29,446 nt of DNA, taken from the IMG/VR virus record IMGVR_UViG_3300017755_000061, positions 1 to 29,446 of that record. One strand, written 5' to 3'. The notes beneath the pieces were generated by a model. It saw nothing but the letters and a program-made list of their open reading frames with translations, had not been told where the DNA came from and searched no databases. The stretch comes from a virus. The number at the start of each line of letters is the position of its first letter. The first letter of the stretch is position 1. Shown here piece after piece: positions 1 through 8,700 of this stretch. The position numbers and the translations under genes are program-made.

Positions 1-123
1 GATTAAGTGAGTTTTGTCTATCTCGAACTGCGTTACCTAAAATATCTTGTGTAGCATTACTTGGGCTAGGTGGTAAAAACACACCTGAACCATTTGACCA
101 ATTTATCATTCCTAATTGTAAAA
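1..123. repeat. Terminal direct repeat, left copy (circular overlap)
   Basis: These 123 bases recur without a mismatch at 29324-29446. They lie inside a gene whose frame continues across the junction, so they look like the overlap left when a circular or circularly permuted genome is assembled. The unique genome would be 29,323 bp. A true terminal repeat is possible but less likely inside a coding domain. Confidence 0.95.
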
Positions 124-919
124 TGCTAGATTGAGCAGGTTCATAAGATGCTCCATTGATAGTACCATTGTTACCTTCTCCTGAACTATCATAAGCAGTT
201 GAACCACTACCCTCAGTCATTGCCCACCAACCTTTTAGATTAGACACAGACAAACTTGATACAAGTTGATTAGGACTAGCGTAATCGTTATCTACATCTG
301 TAGCACTCCAAGCTGCGTTCCATATTTGAAAGTTTGAAAGTTGTCCATCAAATGCATTGGGAGCTGATGATGGACTAGCGTTATGTCTTGCACCAATTTT
401 TACTGCTGTTGCACTACCTATACTAAGGGCAGTAATAGTTTTATCTACACCTAATTGAACACCATTTACATAACATTTTGCACTTGTACCATTTAATACG
501 ATAACACACCTATTCCAAACATTTGTGCTAATTGCTCCAAAACCATAATAAGTTCCAGAGGTATCATACACAGACAATTTGTTGCTATTAAATGTTATAA
601 TAAATCTGTTTGTATTAAAGTCAAGTATGTGCCTATCAGCCGAAATATTATCTGTATTCATCCAAAACGCAAAAGTAGCAGTTGTACCACTCATTGTAAA
701 TCCATCAATATCTACATAATCATTACTTCCATCAAAATCAAGGCAATTACCTGTTAGCAATTTAGCGTTGTTGTTGTTGGTAGTTTCGTCACGAGAGAAT
801 TGACCATTAGCATTTAATATACTAGAACTAAATGGTAAGAACATCTTTAGACCATTTGTGATTATGCCTAACAGATTTTGAAATACCCCAATTGTGTTTT
901 GTATTATATTAACTAGCAT
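1..919 (-). CDS. LamG/jelly-roll receptor-binding protein, N-terminal part (continues at 29323)
   Basis: The ATG at 919 opens a frame that runs off the left edge and continues in frame at the right edge to a stop at 28794, giving a protein of about 482 residues. This part holds residues 1-306. Residues about 60-225 look like a LamG/concanavalin-A-like jelly-roll: LDFDGSNDYVDI at the start, then alternating beta-strand patterns, NVWNRCVIVLNG, a YVNGVQLG turn and a closing FDGQLSNFQIWNAAWS motif. A second similar domain lies in the other part. Such domains bind glycans, and in phage virions they usually serve in adsorption. It follows the spike-base gene by 10 bases in the structural block. The domain assignment is from pattern recognition; the receptor role is inferred. 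Confidence 0.85.
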   Translation of the reverse strand, partial: MLVNIIQNTIGVFQNLLGIITNGLKMFLPFSSSILNANGQFSRDETTNNNNAKLLTGNCLDFDGSNDYVDIDGFTMSGTTATFAFWMNTDNISADRHILDFNTNRFIITFNSNKLSVYDTSGTYYGFGAISTNVWNRCVIVLNGTSAKCYVNGVQLGVDKTITALSIGSATAVKIGARHNASPSSAPNAFDGQLSNFQIWNAAWSATDVDNDYASPNQLVSSLSVSNLKGWWAMTEGSGSTAYDSSGEGNNGTINGASYEPAQSSILQLGMINWSNGSGVFLPPSPSNATQDILGNAVRDRQNSLN

Positions 920-929
920 AAGACCTTAT

Positions 930-1187
930 TTAGAATAAAGCCACAATGTCTGTTGCAGTTGTGCTTTCAGATTTTACATGAGTTACTTGTATAGGTAAAA
1001 ATGTCCCATTTGCTATGTTCTTTAATAAGACTGTTGAACCTCCTAAAGTAATGACATTAAGATTACCCCCTGTTCCTACAAATAATGCTGCAGGACTATT
1101 GGCAGATGCACCTACTATTGAAGTTCCATCGCTTGGTGTAACTGCTAAAGCAGTTGTTGCTTGTCTTACTATTGTATTCTGTGGCAT
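930..1187 (-). CDS. Small spike-base-like structural protein
   Basis: This 85-residue protein is rich in Gly, Ala, Thr and Val. It has a beta pattern (AALFVGTGGNLNVITLGG, then FLPIQVTHVKS and ending TATDIVALF) that matches my memory of small phage spike-base proteins, in which a short strand-rich domain ends in a T.ATNIVALY-like tail. It probably trimerises as part of a spike or capsid/tail decoration. It is the first gene after the terminator at 1249-1280 and precedes the lectin-like gene by 10 bases, which fits a spike-plus-adhesin pair. No enzyme motif is visible. The family assignment is tentative. Confidence 0.6.
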   Translation of the reverse strand: MPQNTIVRQATTALAVTPSDGTSIVGASANSPAALFVGTGGNLNVITLGGSTVLLKNIANGTFLPIQVTHVKSESTTATDIVALF

Positions 1188-1248
1188 AATATTGTTTTTT
1201 AAGTATATTATTAAATAGTAAATATCCTATTCTGTTTTACAATAAGGC

Positions 1249-1280
1249 AAAAAAAAACCCCCACCAATCGGTAGGGGTTT
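1249..1280 (-). terminator. Rho-independent terminator after the capsid/tail-tube genes
   Basis: An 11-bp stem (arms 1255-1265 and 1270-1280) with a 4-base loop is followed on the minus strand by nine T residues (A tract at 1249-1257). One pair is G-U on the minus-strand RNA but C-A on the plus strand, so the minus strand is the functional orientation. It lies 17 bases past the tail-tube stop codon and separates capsid and tail tube from the spike and lectin genes. Confidence 0.9.
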
Positions 1281-1296
1281 ATTTTATATAGTATTA

Positions 1297-1857
1297 TTAT
1301 ACAGGAACTATTGTAAGGTTTGATGAAATAGCATCAAATATTGTTGTAGTTCCTGGTTCAACAAAAAGAGCAGACCTTTTCTCTCTTGATGTTATCGTTA
1401 ATGTATAACCACTCATATCTCCAAGTGCTTTACCCAAAGCAACAGTTCCACCTGTAACAGTAGCACCATTATAAGCACCTACTAAATAACATTGACCAAA
1501 CCCTGTACCTTCACTTACATTGTTATCCTCTGTGAATAACTGAAAACGACCTGCAGTAAGTAAACGTAAAGCCTTTAATGCTGCTTTGTCTAAGTTTGGT
1601 AACATTAGTGTAGTTACTTGCTCATAAAATACTGTACCATTGTCTTCTGATACTGTTATGGTTTCAGTATATTCTGAACTCTGTGGATTCAAGGCATATT
1701 TGAAAACATTTGTAGTTCCTCCAACAACAGTCAACTGACCATCGCTATCTACAGTATAAGCTCCTAATGTGTCATGGTTAGCAAAATACACGTTGCGTAA
1801 TCCACCAACTGCCTCTCGACACTCTAAACCTCTACCATTTGTTAATAAACAAGCCAT
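1297..1857 (-). CDS. Probable major tail tube protein
   Basis: This 186-residue protein follows the major capsid gene by 12 bases and ends just before a strong terminator. That position and likely high expression suit an abundant virion protein. It starts with a Cys/Gly-rich segment (LLTNGRGLECREAVGGLRN), then SSEYTETITVSEDNGTVFYEQ, a helical LDKAALKALRLLTAGRF segment, a strand giving CYLVGAYNGATVTGG, and a final GYTLTITSREKRSALFV strand. This beta-rich plan resembles tail tube proteins of Bacteroidota siphophages as I remember them. No other tail tube candidate is visible. A capsid decoration protein is the main alternative. Confidence 0.65.
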   Translation of the reverse strand: MACLLTNGRGLECREAVGGLRNVYFANHDTLGAYTVDSDGQLTVVGGTTNVFKYALNPQSSEYTETITVSEDNGTVFYEQVTTLMLPNLDKAALKALRLLTAGRFQLFTEDNNVSEGTGFGQCYLVGAYNGATVTGGTVALGKALGDMSGYTLTITSREKRSALFVEPGTTTIFDAISSNLTIVPV

Positions 1858-1869
1858 ACTTTAAACGAT

Positions 1870-2763
1870 TTATGAGTATAAGACCATGTCTGCACCTGTA
1901 GAGTAACCTACACCTGCATTGAATCTCATTACTAAATTAACATTATCTGAACCATCAACCAAAGTTTGGTCAAGCAATTTAACTTCAGTCATATCTCCTT
2001 CCAAATCTGTTGCAAAGAACATATTTGATTTACGACCTGCTACCATTTTGTTAGCACCCATACCTGGAGCCCATTTGATTGGAATACCTTCAAAGTTCGA
2101 CTCAGTTACACCTGCATGGTATTGGTTTAAGTAACCAAGAGCTGCCTGTGCTGAAACATAAAATTTAAATGCTGCCGTTCCCACATATATAGCTAGGTCA
2201 TCTTGACCATATACTGCATTAGGAATTGCATCCCTTACTGCACCAATCTGTGCAATTATGTTAGCAGCACTTAAAGTTGTAGCAGTTACATCTACAACAG
2301 TTGCATCAGCAGCAAGCAATGCTTGAAATCCATCAAACTGTCCACTATTTCCTGCTGCACCACTCCAAATTGAAGATTCAACTTGTTGTCCTACTAAAGA
2401 ACCTGCATAAGAAATAAGGTAAGTAGCAAAATCTGTTTGAAGAGTTCCATCAAGACCTGCTCTCATATTTGCACCTGCCCAAGTTTTTAACCAATCGTTT
2501 TTACACAATGCTTTGTTTACTTGTAATCTCTTTGGAGCAAGAGCCTTTTCTACATAAGTGATGTCTCCTGCCGTTGTGAAATCACAAGTTGCATCTGCAA
2601 CTGCTGCTGCTGCCAAATTAAAATTGTTTAGGTTAACTTTGTATGCTACATTTGGTAGCACAGTCAAGTTACCTTTTGCCAATGTTTCTCCACTTAGTAG
2701 AGATGCTGACATAAAACCTGCTGCTGCTTTTCCAGAATACAGTTCTGTTATACTATCTGCCAT
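1870..2763 (-). CDS. Major capsid protein (HK97-fold type)
   Basis: This 297-residue protein is encoded directly downstream of the putative protease and scaffold genes, the usual place for a capsid subunit. It is rich in Ala, Gly, Asn and Thr and poor in Cys, with a helical QVESSIWSGAAGNSGQFDGF segment (a spine-helix/P-domain-like region), a long middle region with IIAQIGAVRDAIPNAVYG, and a C-terminal strand region ending VMRFNAGVGYSTGADMVLYS. This matches compact major capsid proteins of Bacteroidota phages. The start is preceded by an A-rich leader (AAAAAATGG). There is no obvious N-terminal delta domain, which agrees with a separate scaffold gene upstream. Confidence 0.85.
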   Translation of the reverse strand: MADSITELYSGKAAAGFMSASLLSGETLAKGNLTVLPNVAYKVNLNNFNLAAAAVADATCDFTTAGDITYVEKALAPKRLQVNKALCKNDWLKTWAGANMRAGLDGTLQTDFATYLISYAGSLVGQQVESSIWSGAAGNSGQFDGFQALLAADATVVDVTATTLSAANIIAQIGAVRDAIPNAVYGQDDLAIYVGTAAFKFYVSAQAALGYLNQYHAGVTESNFEGIPIKWAPGMGANKMVAGRKSNMFFATDLEGDMTEVKLLDQTLVDGSDNVNLVMRFNAGVGYSTGADMVLYS

Positions 2764-2766
2764 TTT

Positions 2767-3375
2767 TTAAATATTTTGATTTTTATTAATTAAATAAGTT
2801 ACTCTTTCTTGTGGACTTAGTTTAGAAAATTCAATCATTGATTTATTTTCTACAACTTTTCCTTCAGGATTAGGTTTAATTTCCTCTCCCACTTTTTCAA
2901 ACTCTTCTACTTTAGCTTTGTTTACCTCTGCCTCAGTTTTAAAACTTTTTACTTCTTCTTTAAGACTTGCAAACTCTTGAACTAAATTTTCAAGAACTCC
3001 AATTGCTTGTACTAAAGCATCTTTTGTATCTGTGTTAGGTTCACTAAGTTCTTCTGTTTTAGAATCCTCAACAACTTCCTCTTCTTCTACTGCTCCGATT
3101 TGTGCAATGATGCCTTCCTCTTCTACAACTAGCAATGTACCATCTGCAAAAGCATACTCGCCTATTGGCATAGCTTGTCTTTCATCATCAACAACAATAA
3201 AAACTTCAGAACCTACCTCAAATTGGTCAGCACTTATTATAGTACCATCCTCAAGAGTAGCCTCTTCAAATTTCATGTGTTCTTTTGCTTCAGATAATTC
3301 TGCAGGAGTTGGGTCATTTTCGTTAACTACCTCAACCATCCCTAAAATTTCTTTAATTTTGTCTAATGCTTCCAT
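2767..3375 (-). CDS. Probable scaffolding protein
   Basis: This 202-residue, very acidic protein is encoded between the XkdF-like protease and the major capsid protein. The N-terminal half carries Glu/Asp-rich segments and a small beta region (residues about 40-85, ISADQFEVGSEVFIVVDDER). Residues about 115-165 form a predicted coiled coil (VLENLVQEFASLKEEVKSF), and the C-terminus is a short basic/polar helix (SKLSPQERVTYLINKNQNI). Acidic, coiled-coil proteins in this position act as internal scaffolds removed by the prohead protease. Function rests on position and composition; there is no diagnostic motif. Confidence 0.7.
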   Translation of the reverse strand: MEALDKIKEILGMVEVVNENDPTPAELSEAKEHMKFEEATLEDGTIISADQFEVGSEVFIVVDDERQAMPIGEYAFADGTLLVVEEEGIIAQIGAVEEEEVVEDSKTEELSEPNTDTKDALVQAIGVLENLVQEFASLKEEVKSFKTEAEVNKAKVEEFEKVGEEIKPNPEGKVVENKSMIEFSKLSPQERVTYLINKNQNI

Positions 3376-3408
3376 AATTTAGGTTTGTTTCTATTTTATT
3401 AAATAGTA

Positions 3409-4077
3409 TTAGTTTTTCTTTGTTTTATTTTCACTATCCTTAATGATTTGTCTTAACTTTTCTAAGACATCTTCCTTCTCCATTTTTATACCTTTAGAAT
3501 CTTTTGTGTCAAAGTAACCTTCAATAGAAAAACCCTTTACCTCACCTTCTTTTATGTAATTACTCCATACATCTTCATTTTCAATCTTCATACAGGCAAC
3601 CCAAGTACCTACCGGATAGTTAAATCCTTGTAATGCTGACTTGTCAATCTTTGAATCTTCTACAATCCAAGTTTCTATAGTTGTGATTCCATTAACTGCT
3701 CTCTCATGACCTAAAGTTGCAGATTGATGCTTTGAGTTTATCATGTAAAGTTCCTCTACTCTACGAATAGTATCTTTACTAAAATAGCAATTAAACTGAT
3801 TTCCATCTGCATCCATTCTTAGTATTGGCATATCAGGTATCATGACTGCACCCATCACAATTCTTTTCTCATCATTTAAAGTTGCAAACTTTTGTGGTTT
3901 CCCTGTCTTAGAGAAATACATAAAGTTCTCTTCTATTGCAGGGTCTTCTACTAAACTAATAGCAAACACTCCAACATCAGCATCTTGTTCATTTAATACA
4001 AACTCAACTAACTTCATAGCATCGTATTTTTTCTTTTTCTTTTTCTTTTTCTTTTTATTGTCGTCTTTCTTTTTCAT
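3409..4077 (-). CDS. XkdF-like prohead protease with poly-lysine N-terminus
   Basis: This 222-residue protein resembles the XkdF-type putative phage serine protease family: MGAVMIPDMPILRMDADG at residues 75-92, YFSKDTIRRVEELY about 98-111, LGHE with H124, ETWIVEDSKIDKS 135-147, PVGTWVACMKI 155-165 and GFSIEG with S184. H124 and S184 are candidate catalytic residues. The family matures proheads by cleaving scaffold and capsid. The start overlaps the tape-measure stop as TAATG, which supports the first ATG. The first 17 residues contain a run of ten lysines from alternating AAA/AAG codons, which is unusual; a later ATG (M21) would give a protein without it. Confidence 0.85.
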   Translation of the reverse strand: MKKKDDNKKKKKKKKKKYDAMKLVEFVLNEQDADVGVFAISLVEDPAIEENFMYFSKTGKPQKFATLNDEKRIVMGAVMIPDMPILRMDADGNQFNCYFSKDTIRRVEELYMINSKHQSATLGHERAVNGITTIETWIVEDSKIDKSALQGFNYPVGTWVACMKIENEDVWSNYIKEGEVKGFSIEGYFDTKDSKGIKMEKEDVLEKLRQIIKDSENKTKKN

Positions 4078-5567
4078 TACAATCTAGTTTGGTTATTAAT
4101 ATATTGTTGTGCCTCCTGTGAATCTGTAACCTCTTGTGAGATAACGTATGCTTGAACAGGCTCGTTTGCATTACTTTGATTTATTAAATCGTTTATATTT
4201 GCGTTTACAGGTACTGCTTGACCTATTGAGCCACCTATTGAAACACCTGTAGGAATTGCTTGTGTGCCACCACCTGTACCCGGAACATCCGTTGACATTA
4301 TAGTTCTTACATTTGCTAAACCTGCTGCTATAACTGCTGCACCTGTGATAAAACCTGCAACACCTCCTTGTGCAAATGCTTTATTAGCACCTACATAAGT
4401 GTCAATGATTGCTGATGCTATTGCCAATTCTTTGTTATCTCCTGCAAGACTTGATAACGCACCTGCTAATTGTGCTCCTGCTTGTAGTTGGTCAAGCGTA
4501 TTAGCTTTTCGTAATGCAGTTTCTTCTTCTAATTGTGTTTTTTCTAAGGCTGTAAGTTTAGCCATTTGTTGTTTTGTATCAATAAATATTAACTCATTAC
4601 TTTTAAGCCTAGATTTTAACCTTAAATCATCTGCCGATACAGCATTTAAAACTATAGCCTCTTGCAAACCTTCTTCTTGTCTTAATCTTATTTCGTTTTG
4701 AATTTGTCTTTCAACCTTTTGTTTTTCTTGTAGTTGAGCATCTAAAGATTGTAATTGTCCAATCAACGCCTTTCTTCTGTCGGCTGCCTCTGCTCTAATA
4801 TTTATTAGTGCTATCTCTTTTTCAGCTATAAGGTCTAAATCTTCCCTCATGCTATTACCAAGTCCCTTTTGTTCTTGTGCAATTCTTAAATTTTCTTCAG
4901 CAAGTTTTTCCTCTTCTTGTGCTTGTTTTTCAATTAATGCCATTGCTTCTTTTAGCTTTGTAACTCTAGTTTCTAAAGATGCATTTTGGTCTGCTGCTAA
5001 TGCTTCAGCCTCTCTTATAATAACATTGTTTTTTGCTTTTTGTACTGAAAACTCTCGTTCCATGTCAATCAAAGCATTTAATTGTTTCTTTAATTCTGCT
5101 GCTGCTTTAGCTTCTCTTATAATCTCATCACCTAAATCTGTAAATGTGTTTTCTAAACCTTCAACTGCACCTTTGAAATCTCCACTAAAAAACTTTATAA
5201 TACTTCCACCAAAGTTTGAAATTCTATCTACTATAACATCAAAAGCAGCACCAAGACCTGCCATCACTTCTGAAAGCATATCAGCACCTTTTTGTGTCTT
5301 AGTAAAAAAAGTAACTAATGAACCTAAAGCAATTACAAGCAAACCAATACCTGTTGCTGCAATAGCACCCTTTAATGTTTTAAAAGTATTTATAACAGTC
5401 TTAACACCACCTTTTAAAGTATTAAATGCATCCTTTACTTTTGTTGTTGCTTTCGAGAATAAAGTCTGCTCATCTGTTGCTTCCTTTATTTCTTCCTTTA
5501 CATCTTTTACATCCTCAACTACTTCAGACGTGTCTGCCGTTAACTTTATTTTGTACTCTTCTGCCAT
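4077..5567 (-). CDS. Tape measure protein
   Basis: This 496-residue protein has the tape-measure plan: a helical N-terminus, a hydrophobic segment (residues about 67-87, KGAIAATGIGLLVIALGSLV), a long Glu/Lys/Gln/Ala-rich coiled coil (about 150-360), a second hydrophobic stretch (GGVAGFITGAAVIAAGLANV, about 405-424) and a flexible Gly/Asn-rich tail. Tape measures set tail length at about 1.5 Angstrom per residue, so a short tail of roughly 75 nm is inferred. The hydrophobic segments may enter the host membrane during DNA ejection. Here the gene comes after the fibre and before the protease in transcription order, which is unusual. Confidence 0.9.
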   Translation of the reverse strand: MAEEYKIKLTADTSEVVEDVKDVKEEIKEATDEQTLFSKATTKVKDAFNTLKGGVKTVINTFKTLKGAIAATGIGLLVIALGSLVTFFTKTQKGADMLSEVMAGLGAAFDVIVDRISNFGGSIIKFFSGDFKGAVEGLENTFTDLGDEIIREAKAAAELKKQLNALIDMEREFSVQKAKNNVIIREAEALAADQNASLETRVTKLKEAMALIEKQAQEEEKLAEENLRIAQEQKGLGNSMREDLDLIAEKEIALINIRAEAADRRKALIGQLQSLDAQLQEKQKVERQIQNEIRLRQEEGLQEAIVLNAVSADDLRLKSRLKSNELIFIDTKQQMAKLTALEKTQLEEETALRKANTLDQLQAGAQLAGALSSLAGDNKELAIASAIIDTYVGANKAFAQGGVAGFITGAAVIAAGLANVRTIMSTDVPGTGGGTQAIPTGVSIGGSIGQAVPVNANINDLINQSNANEPVQAYVISQEVTDSQEAQQYINNQTRL

Positions 5568-5698
5568 ATCTCTTTCTTAAATTGTTGCCAAACTTCAGAT
5601 ATTGTTTCAGGATATTTGTATGCCCCAAACAATACTTTGTTGTGTTCTGTTTCTTTTATATTTTTAGATGTCACTAATCTTATTACTTCGCTTATCAT
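5546..5698 (-). CDS. Small conserved-position protein between fibre and tape measure
   Basis: The ATG at 5698 gives a 50-residue basic protein (starts MISEVIRLVTSKNIKETEHN, ends WQQFKKEIWQKSTK). Its stop lies 22 bases inside the tape-measure gene in another frame, a translational-coupling layout. I do not recognise it. It fills the gap between the fibre gene (stop at 5714) and the tape measure, and the charged codon content looks coding. It could be a small tail-assembly factor or baseplate peptide, but nothing shows this. Confidence 0.6.
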   Translation of the reverse strand: MISEVIRLVTSKNIKETEHNKVLFGAYKYPETISEVWQQFKKEIWQKSTK

Positions 5699-5713
5699 TT
5701 TATAACGGATTAT

Positions 5714-8700
5714 TTAAGTTGACGTATCAAATTCGATAACAAATGAAACAGTTGTTCCACCTCTACCACTACTATCTGTTCTTTTAATTGCTAAAGTTTC
5801 ATTTTTACTAAACGTCCAATCTGATGGGCAATCAGCAGTAAACACTCTTCCAGCACTTCCTGATACGTTAACACCATTAGTAACAGTTAAATCAGAACCT
5901 CTTTGGTCACCTACTAAATCGTCATCATCACCATCAATGTACAATTCAAATTTACTTGTTCCATTATAAATTAAATTTTGATGATGACTTGTTATTTTTT
6001 TAATAGTACCATCAAAAGGACAAGGTAATATTAAATGAAAAGATGAGGTAGTTAATACTGTGTTTTCATTTAAAGTAGCACCACTCATTGTAATATAAAA
6101 ACCTGACGTACTTACACTATGATAAGCAATGGTAAAGATTTGTGTTATAATACTACTACTGCTACCACCACTAGATTGTTCTGCCCAAGTTAACCCACCT
6201 GTGTTTCCTGACTGTGCAGTTAATACATACCCATTAACAGGAGCATTAGATACTTTTAGATTAGCTTCATCAACTACATTATCTGCTATAACTGTTGCTC
6301 TGTTTGTTGAGGTAACTTCTCCTGTTAAATTACCTATACTAGCAGTTGTAGATGATTGTAGATTTGCTACTTGAGTTGTAGATGATACTACTAGAGGGGC
6401 AGTTCCTGTAGCTACATCAGAAGTAAAACTTTTAGCTCTAAAATCAAAATTTCCTATATCTAAATTATCACTTGCTATAAGTGTATTTAGACCTGTGTCA
6501 TTAAATTCTAAATAAACAGAACTACCTTCTTTAATTTGTAAGGTGTTTCCATCAAGATTTAAAATTCTATCACCATTTAAAGTTAAATCAGTATTACCTA
6601 TATTAGTGTTTGTACCACCAGTAGCATCTTCCCAAGCAACCCCACTTCCTGTTGATGTTAATACTTGCCCATCTGTACCTTGTGTACCTGTTATAGTTAT
6701 ATTATTTGCATTTAATGTGCCATCTATTTGTAAGTTACCTGTAGAATCTATAGAACCAACTTCAGTAGTGTTATTAATAAATTTTAATGACCTACTTGAA
6801 GCACCTGCTGATGCAATATTTAATTCTAAATCATTTACAGATTGTAATTTTGTATTACCTGATACTGAAGCATCTAATATATTTGAACCTGCTGAATCTT
6901 GTATCTTATTACCAATAGCTTTTATTACGCCTGTGTCAGTAACTCCAAAAACAATATTACCACTATAATCTCTTATTGAAAAAGCTTTTGAACCTGCACT
7001 AGCATTTCCTAGATTAAGATAAACATCTACACCTGTATTAGTTGCAATAGCCATATTTTGACTAACAGTATAGATTTGATGTAATGTAGTTCCCCCTGAA
7101 ATACTTTGTAAAATTGGAGCATTTACAGCAGGGACTGTAAGTCTATTATTACCCTCATCATATACAAAATCTGCTTCACCTTTAAAAGTACCATTATCAT
7201 TATATTGTACAGAAGTATTAGGGGATGATGGAGTACCTCCTCCACCTGTGTTTGCAATCCAATTAGTCTGATTTGTAGCACTATTCCATGCAAGTATTTC
7301 TCCATTAGATGCATCTTTTCCTAATCTTCTGATTGTTCCTTCAAGATATATGTTTGTTGAATCGTTAACAGTTACATCAGATGCAGTTTCTCCTACAACT
7401 ACTTTACCTCCTGTTGTGTTTATGTTTGCAGTTGCATCCCAACTTATAGGGGGATTGCTTGGCTCGTCAGGTGTTGATGGTATATTCCAATAGCATAAGT
7501 TGTTATCAAACGTCAGATTGTTTGCCTCACAACAAGTTTGTGTAGGATTGACAGTTGCACCTGCAGAATTTTGCCAAACAGTAGTTCCATTTATATTTGA
7601 TGAAACCCAAGTTAAGTCACAACCTAATACACTTGTAGTGTTGTCATTTAAATTGCTTTCTATAATTTTAATCAATTCAACTTTTGTTGATGCATTTTTA
7701 CCTAAAGCATAGGATGATATTTTATTAATTCTATAGTAAGAATTTTCTACAAATATTTTATCATTGTATTTAAATTGAGCAATATCTTCAGGAGTTAAAT
7801 AAAAGTTTGCAATTAATATCCTAGAATCTTCGCTATAAATATTGTTTAAGTATTTTCTCCAACATTTAGAGTATGTATCAGTAGTAGTTTGTGATTCTAC
7901 ATAATATTGAGCATTCAATGCCCACCTACTTTTAAATCTAATATCTTCATCAGTTGACTCTACCATTGAGCCACTCATTGAATAATGGTTGCAGTATGGG
8001 TATGTTGTTTCTGTTGTATATGAACCTGTAGCTTGACTCCATAGTCTATATGGTTGACAAGTTTTTAAACCTGAATAAAAAAACAATTTAGACTTTAAGG
8101 TAGTATAGGTAGGATTGCCATTATTCCACTTATACAAATTACCAATAAGCATATCATGTGATTGTACCCTAGTAGAAACCCATGAGGAAAATATTGTATT
8201 TATTTGTAAATCCCCAACACCGAAATCACCTTGCAAATCTGCTTCAAAACTATTGTATATGTTTCTGTATTGACTTGTCCAATATTCGTTTGACCTATCC
8301 ATGTCCTCTAAGTCAGACATATTTATTTTAGCTTTCCTAAACTCATTTGTAGGTTTAAGAACTCTATCTTTATTCATGTCAATCTTATCACTCCAATCTT
8401 TAGATGTCCCTGTATCAAAATAATCTTGAGCAGGTTCTATGTTTAGTTGATTTGGAGTTGACTTGTCTAATTCTATTATAAGATTATATCTTGAGCAAAT
8501 TGCAGATATGAAATCAACTTGCTTTTCAGTTGGCATCACATTATTGTTAGCAGATAAATCTATAGTAGAGCCTTCTGCACTTACAGGTGCTTGAAACAAT
8601 TCTACATTAGTTTGGTCTTTATATATTGTCAAAGATTGACTTGCAGAACTTAAAAATATTTCAAAATATACTTCGTCATTTCCTGATAATGGAATTAAGG

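Noticed and set aside
1-123. Terminal repeat as a T7-like packaging repeat
   Set aside because: It lies within one reading frame that is intact only when the ends are joined, which fits an assembly overlap better than a packaging repeat.
1015-1218. A plus-strand open frame of 67 codons
   Set aside because: It is the complement of the spike-base gene and its leader; no coding-like features. Other plus-strand frames (for example at 4849-5580, 6543-6968 and 23691-24089) are likewise shadows of minus-strand genes.
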